Below, in pieces: positions 5,743 through 7,295 of a stretch of 7,295 bases of DNA. Source of the DNA: an uncultured Oscillospiraceae bacterium (GTDB lineage: Bacteria > Bacillota > Clostridia > Oscillospirales > Acutalibacteraceae); NCBI GenBank assembly GCA_900556765.1, contig USQH01000069.1:1-7295 (forward strand), in the 5' to 3' direction. Position numbers and translations under genes: made by a program. A model generated the notes under the pieces. The model was not told the origin of the DNA and did not search any database. It was given only the letters and a program-made list of their open reading frames with translations. Positions within the stretch are counted from its first letter, which is position 1. Every line of letters starts with the position of its first letter.

Positions 5743-6483
5743 ATGAACGAAGCCGCACTCGGTGTTATAATAAAAGAATTGGAGCCGGTTTTTGCCGCAC
5801 AAAAGCTTGTCCGTCAGGATGGCGACGATGTCGTTTATATGAATGCAACTCACGCCATCAAGATTTGGTATGACGAGGAACGCAAGCTGTTTATGCTTGA
5901 CGTCGCCGAGCTTAACGGTGATGACAGCGTCGAGTTTGTTAACAAGTCGATGTATCTCTTTGACGATGGATATACCGAAAAAGATGCTAAGTCGGTCGGC
6001 GGTGATTTTGTCGATACGCTTAACGGCATTTTCGGCGTAAAGCGCACACGCACCTCGTCGGTCGATCTGCCGACAAAGGCGGCGCCGGGCGCTACTCCGG
6101 GCGAGGACGCTTTTTGCAATCGTTTTCTGACCCTTTATCCGGCTTACAAGGATAAGTACAAAGCGGATGTTGAGGCTTACGGCGGCTTTATGTATGAAAG
6201 ATTTTTCAGCGAGACTGCTACAGTAAAGCTAAAGGAATTGTTGCAGGCAAATGAAAAAAAGCCGATAGCAAAAATGTTCGAAATGCTGGATGAATTTTAT
6301 GTCGACGGCAACTATGACGTCCAAAGCACTATCTCCTATACCGTTGTTACCGGAGCGGTACGAGACGACGACAAACTGTTTGAACGCGCCTGCGGTTATA
6401 TGACCACTTATGCACCGCATCTGCTTGCACCGGTAAAAAACATCATGCAGTTCGTCGTACCGAAAGAAAATAAGAAAAAGTAA
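5743..6483 (+). CDS. Conserved-looking cytoplasmic protein of unknown function, two-part architecture
   Basis: A 246-residue soluble acidic protein with no signal peptide or membrane segment; I cannot name its family with confidence. The N-terminal part (about 1-100) looks alpha/beta, with strand-like stretches around DVVYMNATHAIKIWYD and KLFMLDVAEL. A Pro/Ala/Gly linker (PTKAAPGATPGED, 110-122) joins it to a mainly helical part (about 123-240) that begins FLTLYPAYKDKYKADVEAYG. That opening resembles small helical domains annotated as immunity-like or DUF in Firmicutes, but this is an impression only. Two in-frame ATGs compete. GGAGG (5729-5733) is 9 nt from ATG 5743 and only 3 nt from ATG 5737, so 5743 is preferred. 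The gene has its own strong promoter and terminator, so it is monocistronic and probably expressed during growth. Confidence 0.85.
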   Translation: MNEAALGVIIKELEPVFAAQKLVRQDGDDVVYMNATHAIKIWYDEERKLFMLDVAELNGDDSVEFVNKSMYLFDDGYTEKDAKSVGGDFVDTLNGIFGVKRTRTSSVDLPTKAAPGATPGEDAFCNRFLTLYPAYKDKYKADVEAYGGFMYERFFSETATVKLKELLQANEKKPIAKMFEMLDEFYVDGNYDVQSTISYTVVTGAVRDDDKLFERACGYMTTYAPHLLAPVKNIMQFVVPKENKKK

Positions 6484-6498
6484 TCGTTGCCTAACAGT

Positions 6499-6528
6499 AA
6501 AGCGGGTGTTATAAATGCCCGCTTTTTT
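6499..6528 (+). terminator. Rho-independent terminator of the 246-residue protein gene
   Basis: AAAGCGGG (6499-6506) pairs with CCCGCTTT (6518-6525) around an 11-nt loop and runs into six T (6523-6528). It begins 15 nt after the stop codon. Confidence 0.9.
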
Positions 6529-6535
6529 GGCACTT

Positions 6536-6566
6536 TTGACGCTTTATTCGATATTCGTATTATATT
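6536..6566 (+). promoter_or_regulatory. Probable sigma-A promoter of the zinc-ribbon membrane protein gene
   Basis: TTGACG (6536-6541) is a 5/6 match to the -35. Two -10 choices overlap: TATTAT (6558-6563, spacer 16) and TATATT (6561-6566, spacer 19). The leader to GTG 6625 would be about 55 nt and contains a short CCCGA/TCGGG inverted repeat of doubtful meaning. Confidence 0.5.
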
Positions 6567-6624
6567 TTGCCCCGATGCGTCCGGTTTGTCGGGCGTTCGG
6601 TAGTTTCAAGGAGGCAAGTTCGCA

Positions 6625-7295
6625 GTGAAATGTGAAAAATGCGGCAACCCGCTTCCCGAGAGCGGAGTGTGTACTGTTTGCGCCGCATCGTCAGAGAATG
6701 TATTCGTTCAGCCTGAGCAGGAACCCGATGATGTTTGGATGCGCCCGGGCAGCAGCGGTTCGGTGCGCCCGAACGCAGAGCGTCCTGTCTCCGACTCAAA
6801 TGCAGACGATCCTTCCGCGTCCGCGAAAAGCGGTGACGTAAAAATAAATGACGACGGCACCGATGACGGTGGAAAAGCAGCTGCGCCGACCCGAACTCTT
6901 GCCGAGTCACAAATCGGTACTGCCGAGCAGCGTGCCGCATATTTCAATGCGATTGCCGGCGTCGATGAGCAACCGGTTGACGAACAGTTTTATGTTTCGG
7001 AGACAAGCCTTTTTGATGTGCCGTTTAACGATACGGTTGAAAATCTCGGTTTTAACTTTCCGAAATTCAGACAAGTGATGTCGAAAAAGACAAAGAAAAA
7101 AATGCGTATCGGAGGCGGTCTTACTGCCGTACTGGCAATGTGTATTGTTGCAGTCATTGCCTTAGGAAACTATTTTAACATTGGCTTTTCCGTATTCGGT
7201 TCGACACCCGACGTGCCTGTAATTTATTCGTACGATTCTTCGGTTTATCTGACCGACAGTAAGGGAACCATACCCGCCGATATCCGCTATGCCGA
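6625..7295 (+). CDS. Zinc-ribbon, single-TM protein with exported C-terminal domain; 3'-partial, GTG start
   Basis: An open frame runs from GTG 6625, with AAGGAGG (6608-6614) 10 nt upstream, to the window edge without a stop (223 full codons). Residues 1-19 form a zinc ribbon, CEKCGNP then CTVC (Cys3, Cys6, Cys16, Cys19). A long Asp/Ser/Pro-rich linker (about 20-105), probably disordered, follows. A basic patch SKKTKKKMR (153-161) precedes one membrane segment (about 162-183). The charge pattern puts the zinc ribbon inside and the C-terminus outside. The exported part has only begun: VIYSYDSSVYLTDSKG recalls the repeats of beta-propeller or DUF5050-like domains, but too little is visible to call it. 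Zinc-ribbon/linker/TM proteins of this build are common in Clostridia and mostly uncharacterised. The three-part pattern and the ribosome binding site support this frame over the shorter frames on either strand. Confidence 0.8.
   Translation, partial: MKCEKCGNPLPESGVCTVCAASSENVFVQPEQEPDDVWMRPGSSGSVRPNAERPVSDSNADDPSASAKSGDVKINDDGTDDGGKAAAPTRTLAESQIGTAEQRAAYFNAIAGVDEQPVDEQFYVSETSLFDVPFNDTVENLGFNFPKFRQVMSKKTKKKMRIGGGLTAVLAMCIVAVIALGNYFNIGFSVFGSTPDVPVIYSYDSSVYLTDSKGTIPADIRYA

Noticed and set aside
6567..6607. Possible structured leader or riboswitch before the zinc-ribbon gene
   Set aside because: Only a 5-bp CCCGA/TCGGG pairing is visible, the leader is short, and no known riboswitch core or terminator alternative can be seen.

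Overview
The window reads as a chromosomal stretch from an anaerobic, endospore-forming Firmicute, probably a gut-type Clostridia (Oscillospiraceae/Ruminococcaceae-like). The reasons are a multidomain flavodiiron protein with a rubredoxin tail, a BofA homologue, a PdaB-type sporulation deacetylase, strong AGGAGG ribosome binding sites, short intergenic gaps and compact rho-independent terminators. Base composition is moderate and even. I see no insertion sequence, phage gene, CRISPR array, tRNA or rRNA.

Layout: (1) 1-1268 (+) is the 3' part of a flavodiiron oxygen/NO reductase, ended by a hairpin terminator. (2) 1382-1639 (+) is a small membrane protein of the BofA family (sigma-K processing control), with a sigma-E-like promoter just upstream. 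(3) A bidirectional terminator separates it from a convergent two-gene operon on the minus strand. That operon is an HPr-kinase/PEPCK-fold ATP-binding protein (2874-2158) followed 2 nt later by an unanchored S24/S26 signal-peptidase-like protein (2155-1703). (4) Divergent from that operon, 2969-3721 (+) encodes a membrane-anchored PdaB-like polysaccharide deacetylase. (5) A second bidirectional terminator (3765-3804) separates it from a minus-strand pair: rsmA/ksgA (5585-4734), then an unrecognised one-TM exported-domain protein (4727-3819) whose ribosome binding site abuts the rsmA stop codon. (6) Divergent from rsmA, 5743-6483 (+) is a cytoplasmic protein of unknown function with its own strong promoter and terminator. 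(7) From GTG 6625 to the window edge (+) is the start of a zinc-ribbon/linker/TM protein, cut off by the window.

Functional themes are oxygen and NO defence (flavodiiron), sporulation (bofA, pdaB) and ribosome maturation (rsmA). The least ordinary item is the kinase-peptidase pair. Kinases of this fold modify some lasso peptides, and an S26-type protease without a membrane anchor is unusual for secretion, so the pair may be an orphan peptide- or protein-maturation module. No precursor peptide or PqqD-like domain is visible here, so that reading remains inference.
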